From Bacteroidales bacterium (GTDB lineage Bacteria; Bacteroidota; Bacteroidia; Bacteroidales; UBA932): DNA of 64,000 bases. The notes beneath the pieces are model-generated. The model was given only the letters and a program-made list of their open reading frames with translations, searched no databases and was not told where the DNA came from. The first letter of the stretch is position 1, and each line of letters begins with the position of its first letter. The stretch spans positions 124,001-188,000 of the forward strand of contig JAGCVJ010000010.1 in assembly GCA_017962375.1 (NCBI GenBank), in the 5' to 3' direction. The translations under genes and the position numbers were made by a program. Positions 45,336-54,554 of this stretch are shown here, piece after piece.

Positions 45336-47264
45336 ATGATTGCACCACTTTCTATATACGTTCTTTATCACAATGAGAACAAGGAGGGTCATGAAATATA
45401 TGACCGCCTCTATAAGTTATTGTGTCGCGATGCGGGCGAACCATTTTATGATGGTTTGGATATTCCAGTCTATTTCAGCACTGGCTCAGAGACAAAGCAC
45501 ATCAATGACATTGATTATACAAGAGCAGAAAAGACAGTGATATTGCTTCTGATAGACCAGAAGATGTATATCAGTGATGCGTGGAGGAATATGGTCAAGG
45601 ATATTCCTGATACCGAAAATATATGTTTATGTCCGGTGTCACAGTTTCAATATGCTTTTGACTTCTCTGGTAGAACAGCATACCAGCAGCTTATCTCCTT
45701 GAAGACCTATTCAATCATAGACAACTGGCAGGAGTTCAAAACCCGTTTGTTTGATTATTTAATACGTTCTATTTCTGACGATCCTAAAAAGAAACTTAAA
45801 ATCTTCATTAGTCATTCTAAACGCGATAAAGACAATATTGGTCGTGTCAAAGCGGAGAATCTAAGAGACTATCTCCGTAAGGAGACAAAGGGCGACTCTT
45901 TCTATGATGTAAATGACATTGTAGATGGATTCCGCTTTGACCATCAGATAGACGCAGCAATCAAAGATTCTCTTTTGATTGTTCTCTTTACCAATACATA
46001 TTCATCCAGAGAATGGTGTCGAAGAGAGCTACTGACAGCGAAGAAGCACAAGATACCTGCCATTGCTGTGTTTATGGTCAATGGTGATATTGACAGGGTA
46101 TTCCCATACATTGGCAATATACCATCAACCATATTCAATGGTGACTGGCGACCGGTATTAAATCTTTTATTCCGTACAGCATTAGATCAGTATTATGAGC
46201 AGCTATTGCTTGAAAAGATAAAAGAAGGAGATACAACAGTATTACCGTTCTCTCCAGAAGCATTCAGCTTCTCAATTGTAGATTACGCAAAGAAGACAGT
46301 TTTATATCCAGAGCCTCCACTAGGACAAGAGGAAATAGAAATATTACAAGCCATACGCCCAGGAACCTCTTTCTATACACCAATGCAATATCTTGCCAAA
46401 GATGTAGATTTGAGAGGAAAGAAAATAGCAATATCCGTATCCGAACCTGACAATCTTGAAGTATTGGGAATGGGACAAACGATTCTTCGTGATTTGACGG
46501 TGGAACTTTCTCGCCATATTCTCATTGCCAAAGGTCGAATGGTTTATGGCGGTGATCTACGTCAGGAAGGCTATACAGAACTTTTTAAAGAATTATCATA
46601 TCAGTATGGTCAGTTTGAGAAGAAAGATAGTAATCACACATATTTTGAGAATTATCTGTCGTGGCCAATAACAACAAAACTAACAGAGAGTATTCTATCC
46701 GACTATGCACATAACAGAGTTGGTTTGATTAAGGTTGGTCATGCTCCCGAGTGTGAAGGAAAGGTGAAGCTTGATAGTTTTTTACCACCAATTGGAGATT
46801 GTAATTTGTTCTTTTGGGGGCAGTCATTGACAAAAATGCGGCAAGAGATGGAAGACAATGTTACTGCAAGAATCATCGTCGGTGGTAGAGCCAGTGGTTT
46901 TAAAGGTAAAATGGCAGGACTCCTGGAGGAATTTAAGATTGCTAAAGATGCCAAACACCCTATTTATTTAATAGGTGGATTTGGTGGCATAGCAGATATG
47001 CTTTGCGCAGCAATTAACAAGGATCTTCCCTCAAATGCTTTTGTCGAAGAAGCTTTCAAATGTGATTATTACGAGAGCCTCTATAAGTATTATGCAAATA
47101 ATGGATTGGCGATAGATTATTCTTGGATAGATGGAATTACATTGGATGATTTGCATAATGGACTCACAAAAGAAGAAAATAATCGTTTGTTCAGCACAAC
47201 AAATATTATGGAGATAGTTTCTCTTATCTTGCATGGACTTTCAAAAACACTAAACAATGCATAG
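45336..47264 (+). CDS. TIR-TIR-SLOG fusion protein (Thoeris-like effector candidate)
   Basis: A 642-residue protein with three parts. Residues 5-140 look like a TIR fold (SIYVLYHNENKEGHE...TVILLLIDQKMY) without a WCxxE motif. Residues 153-290 are a canonical TIR: LKIFISHSKRDKDN, then Glu231 in SREWCRREL. Residues 360-580 resemble a SLOG domain: KKIAISVSEPDN, MVYGGDLRQEGYTELF, ARIIVGGRASGFKGKMAG and IYLIGGFGGIADML. SLOG domains bind nucleotide signals such as cyclic ADP-ribose variants in ThsA. Thus a signal-activated NADase effector is plausible. It overlaps the next gene by 8 bp. Confidence 0.83.
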   Translation: MIAPLSIYVLYHNENKEGHEIYDRLYKLLCRDAGEPFYDGLDIPVYFSTGSETKHINDIDYTRAEKTVILLLIDQKMYISDAWRNMVKDIPDTENICLCPVSQFQYAFDFSGRTAYQQLISLKTYSIIDNWQEFKTRLFDYLIRSISDDPKKKLKIFISHSKRDKDNIGRVKAENLRDYLRKETKGDSFYDVNDIVDGFRFDHQIDAAIKDSLLIVLFTNTYSSREWCRRELLTAKKHKIPAIAVFMVNGDIDRVFPYIGNIPSTIFNGDWRPVLNLLFRTALDQYYEQLLLEKIKEGDTTVLPFSPEAFSFSIVDYAKKTVLYPEPPLGQEEIEILQAIRPGTSFYTPMQYLAKDVDLRGKKIAISVSEPDNLEVLGMGQTILRDLTVELSRHILIAKGRMVYGGDLRQEGYTELFKELSYQYGQFEKKDSNHTYFENYLSWPITTKLTESILSDYAHNRVGLIKVGHAPECEGKVKLDSFLPPIGDCNLFFWGQSLTKMRQEMEDNVTARIIVGGRASGFKGKMAGLLEEFKIAKDAKHPIYLIGGFGGIADMLCAAINKDLPSNAFVEEAFKCDYYESLYKYYANNGLAIDYSWIDGITLDDLHNGLTKEENNRLFSTTNIMEIVSLILHGLSKTLNNA

Positions 47265-47874
47265 AGTATTTATTAGTTATCATCATGCCAATGACCAGTG
47301 GTATAAAGAAGAATTAATTCGTTGGGGAACACAGCGCCAAATATTTATAGATGAGTCTGTCCACTCAGGAGATATTCCTGATAATTGGGATGATGAGAAA
47401 ATTCGCATAACTATTCGCGACGAGTATTTGAGGACTACAACAGTGACAATACTTCTGGTTGGAACTCAAACGTGGGCGAGAAAGCATATAGATTGGGAAT
47501 TGTACTCCAGCATGCGAGATAGTGAGAAGAATTCGAAGTCAGGTTTGGTGGTGGTAATGTTGCCCAGCACAGGATGCACTCATGTATATGCTGGTCATGC
47601 TGGCGAGAAGACGGACGTTTTCACAAATATCCCTGCCAGCGGATGGAGGCCTGTTTCAACAAAGAAACAATGTGATGAAGATTATCCATATTTGCCGGAG
47701 CGCATTATTGATCAACTTTTAGCCCCCGAGGCTAAAGTTTCCGTGATTAATTGGACGGACTTTTATCCCTATTATCCCGAAAAATTAGAGACACTTATCA
47801 ATAATGCTTACAATCATCGCACCTCTTGCAAGTATGATCTTTCAAGGCCGATGCGTAGAAGGAATTTGATTTAA
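47257..47874 (+). CDS. ThsB-like TIR protein (DUF1863/MTH538 type)
   Basis: A 205-residue protein beginning HRVFISYHHANDQWY, with SVHSGDIPD, IRDEYLRTTTVTILLVG and the putative catalytic Glu81 in RKHIDWELYSSM. This pattern matches the DUF1863 TIR-like family, to which Thoeris ThsB sensors belong. ThsB proteins detect phage and make an ADP-ribose-type signal. The 8-bp overlap with the TIR-SLOG gene points to one operon and a sensor/effector pair. The basic C-terminus (RPMRRRNLI) is unusual. Confidence 0.86.
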   Translation: MHRVFISYHHANDQWYKEELIRWGTQRQIFIDESVHSGDIPDNWDDEKIRITIRDEYLRTTTVTILLVGTQTWARKHIDWELYSSMRDSEKNSKSGLVVVMLPSTGCTHVYAGHAGEKTDVFTNIPASGWRPVSTKKQCDEDYPYLPERIIDQLLAPEAKVSVINWTDFYPYYPEKLETLINNAYNHRTSCKYDLSRPMRRRNLI

Positions 47875-48036
47875 TGTGGGTTAAGTATATTTACGGCTGT
47901 GGAGTTTTTTCTATGCACGTTTTTTGTTTTGAAATGATTAAAGCCTCAAGATGTTAAGCGCAGCCGGAGGTGAGGGTTGGGGAATAGCTAGACTTTCATA
48001 AAAAGAAGTAAAAAACGAAATAAACAATAACAAGAT

Positions 48037-48309
48037 ATGTTCAATTTAGACAAATTCATTGCGGAGAGTGTGACGTTCCGGCCGGTGAGTATGTTCGCGG
48101 CCGATATTGAGGCGAACAAGGAGACACTCACGCGGGAGATTAAGGGCAAGAAAGTGTGTGTGATTGTTGGGGCGGGGTCCATTGGTTCCAGCTTAATCAA
48201 GGCGGTGCTGCGCTTCGAGCCCGGGAGCGTGGTGGTGGTTGACCTCAACGAGAACGGACTGGCGGAGCTTGTGCGCGACGTGCGCTCCACAAAGACACAG
48301 CAAGAGTAA
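48037..48309 (+). pseudogene. N-terminal fragment of a CapD-type polysaccharide SDR gene
   Basis: 90 codons reading MFNLDKFIAESVTFRP, then VCVIVGAGSIGSSLIKAVLRF with an NAD-binding GxGxIG motif, and VVVVDLNENGLAELVRDVRST. It matches the start of Bacteroidales polysaccharide biosynthesis SDR proteins of about 380-400 residues, but stops after TKTQQE; downstream sequence is not recognisable. A truncated gene left from the older polysaccharide locus. Confidence 0.75.
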
Positions 48310-48429
48310 GTTGACGGGCTGGAATTTGTGTCGCTGGTATTGAATAGTAGATCATGATGGAAAAAGTAAAGAAGACGAACTGGGATTGGGCTTAATGCAT
48401 ATAGGTCAGTTATTGTGAAATGTAAAAAG

Positions 48430-49218
48430 ATGAGAATACAAGATAAAATAGTGAAGAATAATTATTTAGATAATCTATGGTTCACTCTTAATCCAGATGA
48501 TATCAAGGTAACAGAGCTTGGAGGAGATAAAGCCTTATACCGAATAATTCCTTTTGATATCCTTCTTCAAATGCTAAGTGAAAGAGCAATTACGCTTGTT
48601 AATACGTACAGATGGGATGATGTATATGAAAACTTTATCATGAAATACGATTTCATTCAACATGGAAAGAGAATACCAGTGCATTTCATGGAAGATAGAT
48701 TCTATGGGCTGTGTTGGTCAAATAGAATGAGTTCGGATGCATTATGGCGTATATATTCCCCAGATAAAAAGAGTGTTCGTATTAAAACAACCGTTGGAAA
48801 GATATTCGGGTCAATCCCAAAAGGATCGGGAGACGGAGTATATCTGTTTGGTAAAGTAGATTATTATTCTCAGGCCAAGATTGAAAATGATCTGAAAAGC
48901 GTGGGGATTTTGAATAAAGATCAGTTGGCAAACCTTCTCTTGCAATCGTTTTTCGTCAAGAGGAATAGTTTTAGCCATGAGGCAGAGTACCGACTTATAT
49001 TTATGTCGAAAAATCTTCATGGTGAGATTCATGGTCTTAAGCAACTTCCTATAGATCCATTATCTTTCATTGAGAATATTTACTTTGATCCAAGAGTGGA
49101 TGATTCATATGTCAGTAGATGCACCAAGGTGTTGGTAGATTGTTTTGGCTATCCTCAAAAGAAGGTACATAAATCATCGCTTTACTCTTTCAAGCCGTTG
49201 AGATTTGAATTGAAGTAG
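48430..49218 (+). CDS. DUF2971-family protein
   Basis: A 262-residue protein. YRIIPFDILLQMLSER near the N-terminus, CWSNRMSSDALWRIYSP in the middle and KRNSFSHEAEYRLIFM near residue 185 are the hallmarks of DUF2971. The family is frequent in phage-defence and mobile regions but its activity is not known to me. ATG 48430 is used; GTG 48415 is an in-frame alternative. AT-rich. It stands alone between the CapD fragment and wecB. Confidence 0.82.
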   Translation: MRIQDKIVKNNYLDNLWFTLNPDDIKVTELGGDKALYRIIPFDILLQMLSERAITLVNTYRWDDVYENFIMKYDFIQHGKRIPVHFMEDRFYGLCWSNRMSSDALWRIYSPDKKSVRIKTTVGKIFGSIPKGSGDGVYLFGKVDYYSQAKIENDLKSVGILNKDQLANLLLQSFFVKRNSFSHEAEYRLIFMSKNLHGEIHGLKQLPIDPLSFIENIYFDPRVDDSYVSRCTKVLVDCFGYPQKKVHKSSLYSFKPLRFELK

Positions 49219-49224
49219 CTATTT

Positions 49225-49398
49225 ATGTACATTGCCTCCAATTGTTCTAAATGGTCGAGAAAGGAAGAATATCCCGTTGGGATTTTGGCTGATAAATGTT
49301 GGATGCAGCAAGAGGTCATCAAGATGTACCCGCTGGTGAAAGAGTCCAGTGATTCCCCCAACCGATATTATTTCGCTATAGAACAACGGATGGTTTGA
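49225..49398 (+). pseudogene. Possible remnant of a second wecB-like gene
   Basis: A 57-codon frame whose middle (VIKMYPLVKE, near 49310-49340) matches, almost base for base over about 33 bp, the N-terminal AIKMCPLVKE segment of the wecB gene that starts 190 bp later. The rest is not WecB-like. It may be a recombination scar. Confidence 0.35.
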
Positions 49399-49422
49399 TG
49401 ATATTGAAATAATAATCTATAC

Positions 49423-50600
49423 ATGAAAAAAGTAATGCTGGTATTCGGGACACGTCCGGAGGCCATCAAGATGTGCCCGCTGGTCAAGGAGTTCCAGAAG
49501 TATCCGGAGGAGTTTGAGACGATTGTGTGCGTGACGGGACAGCACCGCGAGATGCTGGATCAGGTGCTGCGCATCTTCGACGTGAAGCCCGACTTCGACC
49601 TCAATATTATGAAGCAGGGGCAGGACCTGTACGATGTCACTGCCCGCGTGCTCACCGGTATGCGCGACGTGTTCAAGACGTGCAAGCCCGATGTGGTACT
49701 GGTCCACGGCGACACCACCACTTCCACCGCTGCAGCCCTCGCAGCGTTCTACCAGCAGATTCCCGTGGGCCACGTGGAGGCCGGCCTCCGCACCCACAAC
49801 ATCTACAGCCCCTGGCCCGAGGAGATGAACCGCCAGATCACCGGCCGCATCGCTACCTATGACTTCGCCCCCACGCCCCTCAGCGAGCAGAACCTTCTCG
49901 ACGAGAAGGCTCAGGGCCGGATCTTCGTCACCGGCAACACCGTCATCGATGCCCTCCATATGGTGGTCGATAAGCTCAAGAGCGACAAGGCCCTGGCTGA
50001 TGAACAGATTGACGTCCTCAAGGCCGCAGGCTACGATGTCACCCGCCTCGACAACGGACGTAAGCTTGTTTTGATCACCGGCCACCGCAGAGAGAACTTC
50101 GGCGAAGGCTTCATTTCGATGGTCACTGCGATGAAAGACCTCAGCGAGAAATACCCCGAGGTCGATTTCGTCTATCCGATGCACCTCAACCCCAACGTAC
50201 GCAAGCCCATCCACGAGGTGTTCGGCGAAGACCTCACCAAGTACAGCAACTTCTTCTTCATCGAGCCGCTCCAATACCTGGAGTTTGTCTATCTGATGGA
50301 GAAATCTACAGTTGTTCTTACAGACAGCGGCGGCATTCAGGAAGAAGCCCCGGCCTGGGCAAGCCTGTCCTCGTGATGCGCGACACCACCGAGCGTCCCG
50401 AAGCCCTCAAGAGCGGCACCGTCCACCTCGTGGGCACCAACCACGACCTCATCGTCAGCGAAGTCAGCACCCTCCTCGACGACCCGCAGGCCTACGAGCG
50501 TATGTCCAAGGCCGTCAACCCCTACGGCGACGGCAAGGCCTGCAGCCGCATCGTCCGTGCGCTCAAAGGCGAGTCTGTCGACCGCTACGAGGTGAAATAG
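49423..50600 (+). pseudogene. wecB: UDP-GlcNAc 2-epimerase with a 1-nt deletion
   Basis: The first frame (49423-50376) reads KKVMLVFGTRPEAIKMCPLVKE, GHVEAGLRT and [10 protein letters not shown], the standard non-hydrolysing epimerase motifs (UDP-GlcNAc to UDP-ManNAc). After about 50351 the reading shifts by -1: [13 protein letters not shown] and GTNHDLIV continue in the other frame up to the stop at 50600. Restoring one base in the CCCCGG run gives a normal 392-residue protein. It is either a recent pseudogene or a sequencing error. Proline codons are mostly CCC, unlike the core genes. Confidence 0.9.
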
Positions 50601-50820
50601 AACCTCCTTACATCCTCCTTGGATGTTCCTTATTTCTTCCTTGGGTGTCCTGTTGAGTGAAGTGTTATAGGTAGTGTGACTAAGAGTATGTGATTGCTTT
50701 GATATGGTGAGTATTTTATGGGGTAATACAACCTTAGAGGTGTAAGCTAACGGAGAATGGGATGAACCACAAAGAAATGTTAAAAACACACATTCCATCT
50801 GCTATCTGAAAGAAAAGTCG

Positions 50821-50828
50821 TAATTTTG
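50821..50828 (+). promoter_or_regulatory. -7 element of the ATPase/nuclease/methylase operon
   Basis: TAATTTTG, 15 bp before the ATG at 50844. The 220 bp upstream (50601-50820) hold no gene; no TTG is seen at the -33 position. Confidence 0.5.
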
Positions 50829-50843
50829 CAAAAAAGGAATGAT

Positions 50844-52835
50844 ATGAGTCGGCAGATATATTTACCAGAACTTCTGAGTATAAACATTAAAAATTATACT
50901 CTTTATCCAAATGGATTAGACTATACCTATGACTTTGTCAAAGGTATTAATCTGATTCTAGGTGGTAATGGTATGGGCAAGACCACATTTGTCAATATCA
51001 TCAAATTTGGACTCATCGGACTTTACCGAAAAGCAAAGGATTTGACGCGCACCTATAAGGATCGGGCTATTGTGAAAAGACTCCTTTATCCTTCCGACTA
51101 TTTCTCTGCTCGAAAAGATGATTCAGTTAAGACGCGAGATGAGGCGATGGTCACCCTCATTTTTAAGATACATGATACGCGCTTTGAAGTTTGTCGTAGC
51201 CTCGAAGATGGATCTTTACGAGCCGTCAAGATTGGTGGAAAGTCCTTAGAAGGAGCAATCATAGCAGAAGAACGGTATGAGCGACTTGATGAAAAAACTC
51301 AGGAACAATACATTCTCTGCCAATATGAAAAGAAAATAGAACAATTTAGCAATCTGACATTCGATGACTTGATATTCTTCGTGAATGAGATCTTGTTTTT
51401 TGGTGAGAACCACACTACCGTTTTGTGGAATGACGGTATTGACGGAAGAACTGATGTCCAAAACGAATTATTCAATAAGTATTTCAATGAACCTAGTTTA
51501 GACCGTGAGCGACAGGAAATGCAACGGCAGGCAAAGTATTATGACAGCTTGTCTCGCCATAAGTCTGAAGATATGCGAGTCATTACAAAACTGCTCGATA
51601 AGATAAAGATTTCAAATACTGACTCGAGCACCGAAACATCGCCCACGGTGGATATAATTGAACTTAAAGGGCAAATAGAGACAATTGCTGGAGAACTCTC
51701 TTCTATCCAAGCGAGTCAAAGTGAAATGACTCGCGAAATAGGCATTCTCCAAGGGGCGATTAATCGTGACAGTCTTCAGGCAAATAAACTCGATAAGGAA
51801 AAAAGACAGATAGAGAGGGAGATGAATGCAAGTATGTGGGAGACATTACATCCTATGTACAATGCTTTTGTCAAGAATATCCAATTAAACCACCTTTGCC
51901 CAATTTGTAGTCATGATGCCGAAGACTTGGTGGCTCAGGTAAACGATAGCCCTATGCGTTGTTTCGTTTGTGGAAATGAAATCCATCAGTCAGTGAATGA
52001 GGGGTTGGCGGCCAAATATCGTGCAATTGTTTCTGCCCATAAAGCCCTTTATCAGGGCATTACTAACAAGCAACTTAAAATAAAGGCAATAGAGGAAACT
52101 CAAAGTCGCCTTGACAATGATTACCGCGAGAAAGATTTATACCGTCGTACCTTGTTACAGCAGTTGCGCGAGCAGGAATACAGACGTGCGCGTTCATCAG
52201 AGCCAGACAGACTTCAAGCTCTTGATGACGAATATAATAAATATGCTCGCGAGAAAGCCGAATATCAGAAACAGAGCGAGGAATATGAAAGTAAGGCATT
52301 GGAGCTTACCAGCCGTATAGAAGAGGAGATCTTATCAAATGTGACTCGATTCTCTGCTATATTTGCCAGCTATGCTGAACGTTTTCTTGGGGTCAGTTGC
52401 TCTCTGGAGTACAACAGTTATGACGATCGTCCTAAACGGTTTTATCCTGTGATTGACGGAAAGATACGTAAGCAGGAAGAATCCATGTCAGAGTCGCAGC
52501 GATTCTTTGTTGACCACTCTTTCCGTATGAGTATCTTGACCTTTTTCTACCAGTCGCCGAGTTTCTATATAGTCGAAACCCCTGACAGTAGTTTGGACCT
52601 TTCATACGAGAAGAATGCTGCAGAGGTTTTCCTACAGTTCCTTCAGAAACCCAATATAGTTATTGTGACATCCAATCTCAACAATAGTACGTTTATAGAC
52701 CATCTTACTTCAGCAACTGGTATAGAATTATCGATGGTCGGCCTGCTGGATATAGCCAAGCAATCTACCATACAAGGGAGCAATGAACGTATAAAAGTAT
52801 TATATAACGGTATAAAAAAGAGAATAGAAATATGA
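50844..52835 (+). CDS. SMC/Rad50-like ABC ATPase with zinc-hook-like insert (Lamassu/ABC-3C-type)
   Basis: A 663-residue protein. Walker A is GGNGMGKTT at residues 40-48. A long coiled coil is interrupted by two CxxC pairs (CPIC and CFVC) at about residues 352-375, a likely zinc-binding hinge. The signature-like MSESQR is near 548 and Walker B is FYIVETPDSSLD near 575. The layout fits LmuB-type SMC ATPases of Lamassu/ABC-3C defence, which sense DNA ends and release a nuclease. The next gene overlaps by 4 bp (ATGA). ATG 50844 is chosen because TTG 50826 lies in the promoter. Confidence 0.85.
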   Translation: MSRQIYLPELLSINIKNYTLYPNGLDYTYDFVKGINLILGGNGMGKTTFVNIIKFGLIGLYRKAKDLTRTYKDRAIVKRLLYPSDYFSARKDDSVKTRDEAMVTLIFKIHDTRFEVCRSLEDGSLRAVKIGGKSLEGAIIAEERYERLDEKTQEQYILCQYEKKIEQFSNLTFDDLIFFVNEILFFGENHTTVLWNDGIDGRTDVQNELFNKYFNEPSLDRERQEMQRQAKYYDSLSRHKSEDMRVITKLLDKIKISNTDSSTETSPTVDIIELKGQIETIAGELSSIQASQSEMTREIGILQGAINRDSLQANKLDKEKRQIEREMNASMWETLHPMYNAFVKNIQLNHLCPICSHDAEDLVAQVNDSPMRCFVCGNEIHQSVNEGLAAKYRAIVSAHKALYQGITNKQLKIKAIEETQSRLDNDYREKDLYRRTLLQQLREQEYRRARSSEPDRLQALDDEYNKYAREKAEYQKQSEEYESKALELTSRIEEEILSNVTRFSAIFASYAERFLGVSCSLEYNSYDDRPKRFYPVIDGKIRKQEESMSESQRFFVDHSFRMSILTFFYQSPSFYIVETPDSSLDLSYEKNAAEVFLQFLQKPNIVIVTSNLNNSTFIDHLTSATGIELSMVGLLDIAKQSTIQGSNERIKVLYNGIKKRIEI

Positions 52836-53431
52836 GCAACAAGGAAGAACTAATGCTGGCAAATGCCGACATCATGACAATCATTGCCCATGCCAAAAGA
52901 ATCGGATGGGATTCTGTCAGCACAAACACGTTACAGCGTGTTGTTTACCTTATGAAGGTTCTCTATTCCTTCTGCCATTCTGATGAGAATGAATTCGTAC
53001 AGTATCATTTTAGTGTTACTGTATTCGGTCCTTATTCCGATCTGGTATATAAGAGTTTGGCATTTCTGCTGTCTTCCCAACGACTTCTGGGTGATTTAGA
53101 TGGCGAAGTTCGCCTCAATTCTTCTGATGGCATTGACTCTATAAGTGAAGATAAAAAGAAGTGGATGGATGTGATATTGCTGATACTTGGCAAATATGGA
53201 GAGAGCAAGGTTTTCAGCTTTATTGTCAACGACCCGCAATATGATCAGGCCGTTAAGGCAAACATTAGTTCCGAAATTAATACTGATTTGGAAAATGACA
53301 CGCTCAAAGTGCTGAATGATTTTAAGAAGGCTTTTGAGGAGACGCTGACGGATACTTCAACAATCAGTGAAGAAGAATACATCAGCCTTTATTTTGATTA
53401 TCTCTTTGGTCAAATCATCGAAAAGAAGTAG
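52832..53431 (+). CDS. Middle component-like protein of the ATPase operon
   Basis: A 199-residue helical protein. The segment LQRVVYLMKVLYSFC followed by VTVFGPYSDLVYKSLAFLL recalls the compact helical middle components of ABC-3C systems and, more loosely, DUF4065-type proteins. No catalytic motif is seen. It is translationally coupled to the ATPase gene (ATGA overlap) and lies 5 bp before the nuclease-like gene. It is probably an adaptor (LmuC-like) between ATPase and effector; this is inference from gene order. Confidence 0.65.
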   Translation: MSNKEELMLANADIMTIIAHAKRIGWDSVSTNTLQRVVYLMKVLYSFCHSDENEFVQYHFSVTVFGPYSDLVYKSLAFLLSSQRLLGDLDGEVRLNSSDGIDSISEDKKKWMDVILLILGKYGESKVFSFIVNDPQYDQAVKANISSEINTDLENDTLKVLNDFKKAFEETLTDTSTISEEEYISLYFDYLFGQIIEKK

Positions 53432-53436
53432 AGGCT

Positions 53437-54546
53437 ATGAAGTTTTCGGATAATCCTCAGTTCAAAGGATATCTTGCAGAGAAAAAGCAGGATATCTACC
53501 AACGTACCAGTGATGGTGTACAGGAAACAGAGCCATTTCAGCGACTTTTGTCAATTCTGGCAGAATGCCGCCGCAAGGTTGAGGAACAAGATTTTCGCCT
53601 CATTCTTATCAGCAAGGAGGACCTGTCAAGACTATGTTTTGATGCCGATACAAAGGCGATGAACTTGTTCCGTAACGCTACTTTTCTCACAAATAGGACC
53701 GTCCTTGTGGGTTCCGACCTGACGATACAGAATAGCAATAACGATCCGTTTCCCGATGGCGACAATGATGCCCGTCGTTTTTTCGCCTCCCTTGCGACGA
53801 ACGATATGGTTGTATTTCATGTTGCTCCAAATGCAATGGTCCACTTCTTCATGGACGGCAATGATTATGGTGACGGCATTTTTTACACAAGAGATTCTCT
53901 CACCCGATATGAGGAACGGAGGACAATTGAGCAGTTACGGGAAGTCCTGGATGAATACAGAATCGAACTGACACGCCAAAACACATATTTGAAGTTTTTT
54001 GTAACGAAATCCGCACTCCGAGCATTCCACTCTTTAGCATGTCCGGAGAAAGATGAGAGGACTTTTTTGGAGAACCACAAACATCTGTTGAACAATAAAC
54101 CCGAAGAACTGTTTCGTGAGGATATTCGCAACTATATTAAGAACCACATGAAGATAGTTGTGACTCGGGAGGAGACATTGGAGAATTTAGACCGCCTTGA
54201 CATCGAATTGACAGATGAAGATGGACAAGATCTTTACTTTATAGAAATCAAGTGGGTTGGAGAGAGTATTGGTCTCAGTGGTGACCGGCCAGGTAAGGAA
54301 TTCAAGGCTCAGCCTCGGATTAAGCCAGATGCTGTTAAACAAGTTGTAGGCTATATTGATGAATTGCTCAAGGAAGATAAAAACGTGAAAATCGGTTATC
54401 TTGCTGTATTTGATGCCCGCAAAGAAGATCTTGAAGATACAGGAACTGGCATTTCTGAGAGCGATGTGCCAGAGAACCTTCGTAAACATTTCCATCGATT
54501 TGTAAAACTACCCGACTTCCGAGTTAAAAATATCAATCCTCGATAG
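53437..54546 (+). CDS. Putative PD-(D/E)XK nuclease effector
   Basis: A 369-residue protein. The N-terminal 200 residues are not recognised. Near residues 250-272 lies RLDIELTDEDGQDLYFIEIKW, in which an Asp followed about 18 residues later by Glu-x-Lys matches a PD-(D/E)XK core; residues 230-240 (HMKIVVTREETLENLD) give the preceding helix. The C-terminal part VKQVVGYIDELL and KIGYLAVFDAR fits the same fold. In this operon it is the likely DNA-cleaving effector. The call rests on one motif. Confidence 0.62.
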   Translation: MKFSDNPQFKGYLAEKKQDIYQRTSDGVQETEPFQRLLSILAECRRKVEEQDFRLILISKEDLSRLCFDADTKAMNLFRNATFLTNRTVLVGSDLTIQNSNNDPFPDGDNDARRFFASLATNDMVVFHVAPNAMVHFFMDGNDYGDGIFYTRDSLTRYEERRTIEQLREVLDEYRIELTRQNTYLKFFVTKSALRAFHSLACPEKDERTFLENHKHLLNNKPEELFREDIRNYIKNHMKIVVTREETLENLDRLDIELTDEDGQDLYFIEIKWVGESIGLSGDRPGKEFKAQPRIKPDAVKQVVGYIDELLKEDKNVKIGYLAVFDARKEDLEDTGTGISESDVPENLRKHFHRFVKLPDFRVKNINPR

Positions 54547-54554
54547 GAGAATTT

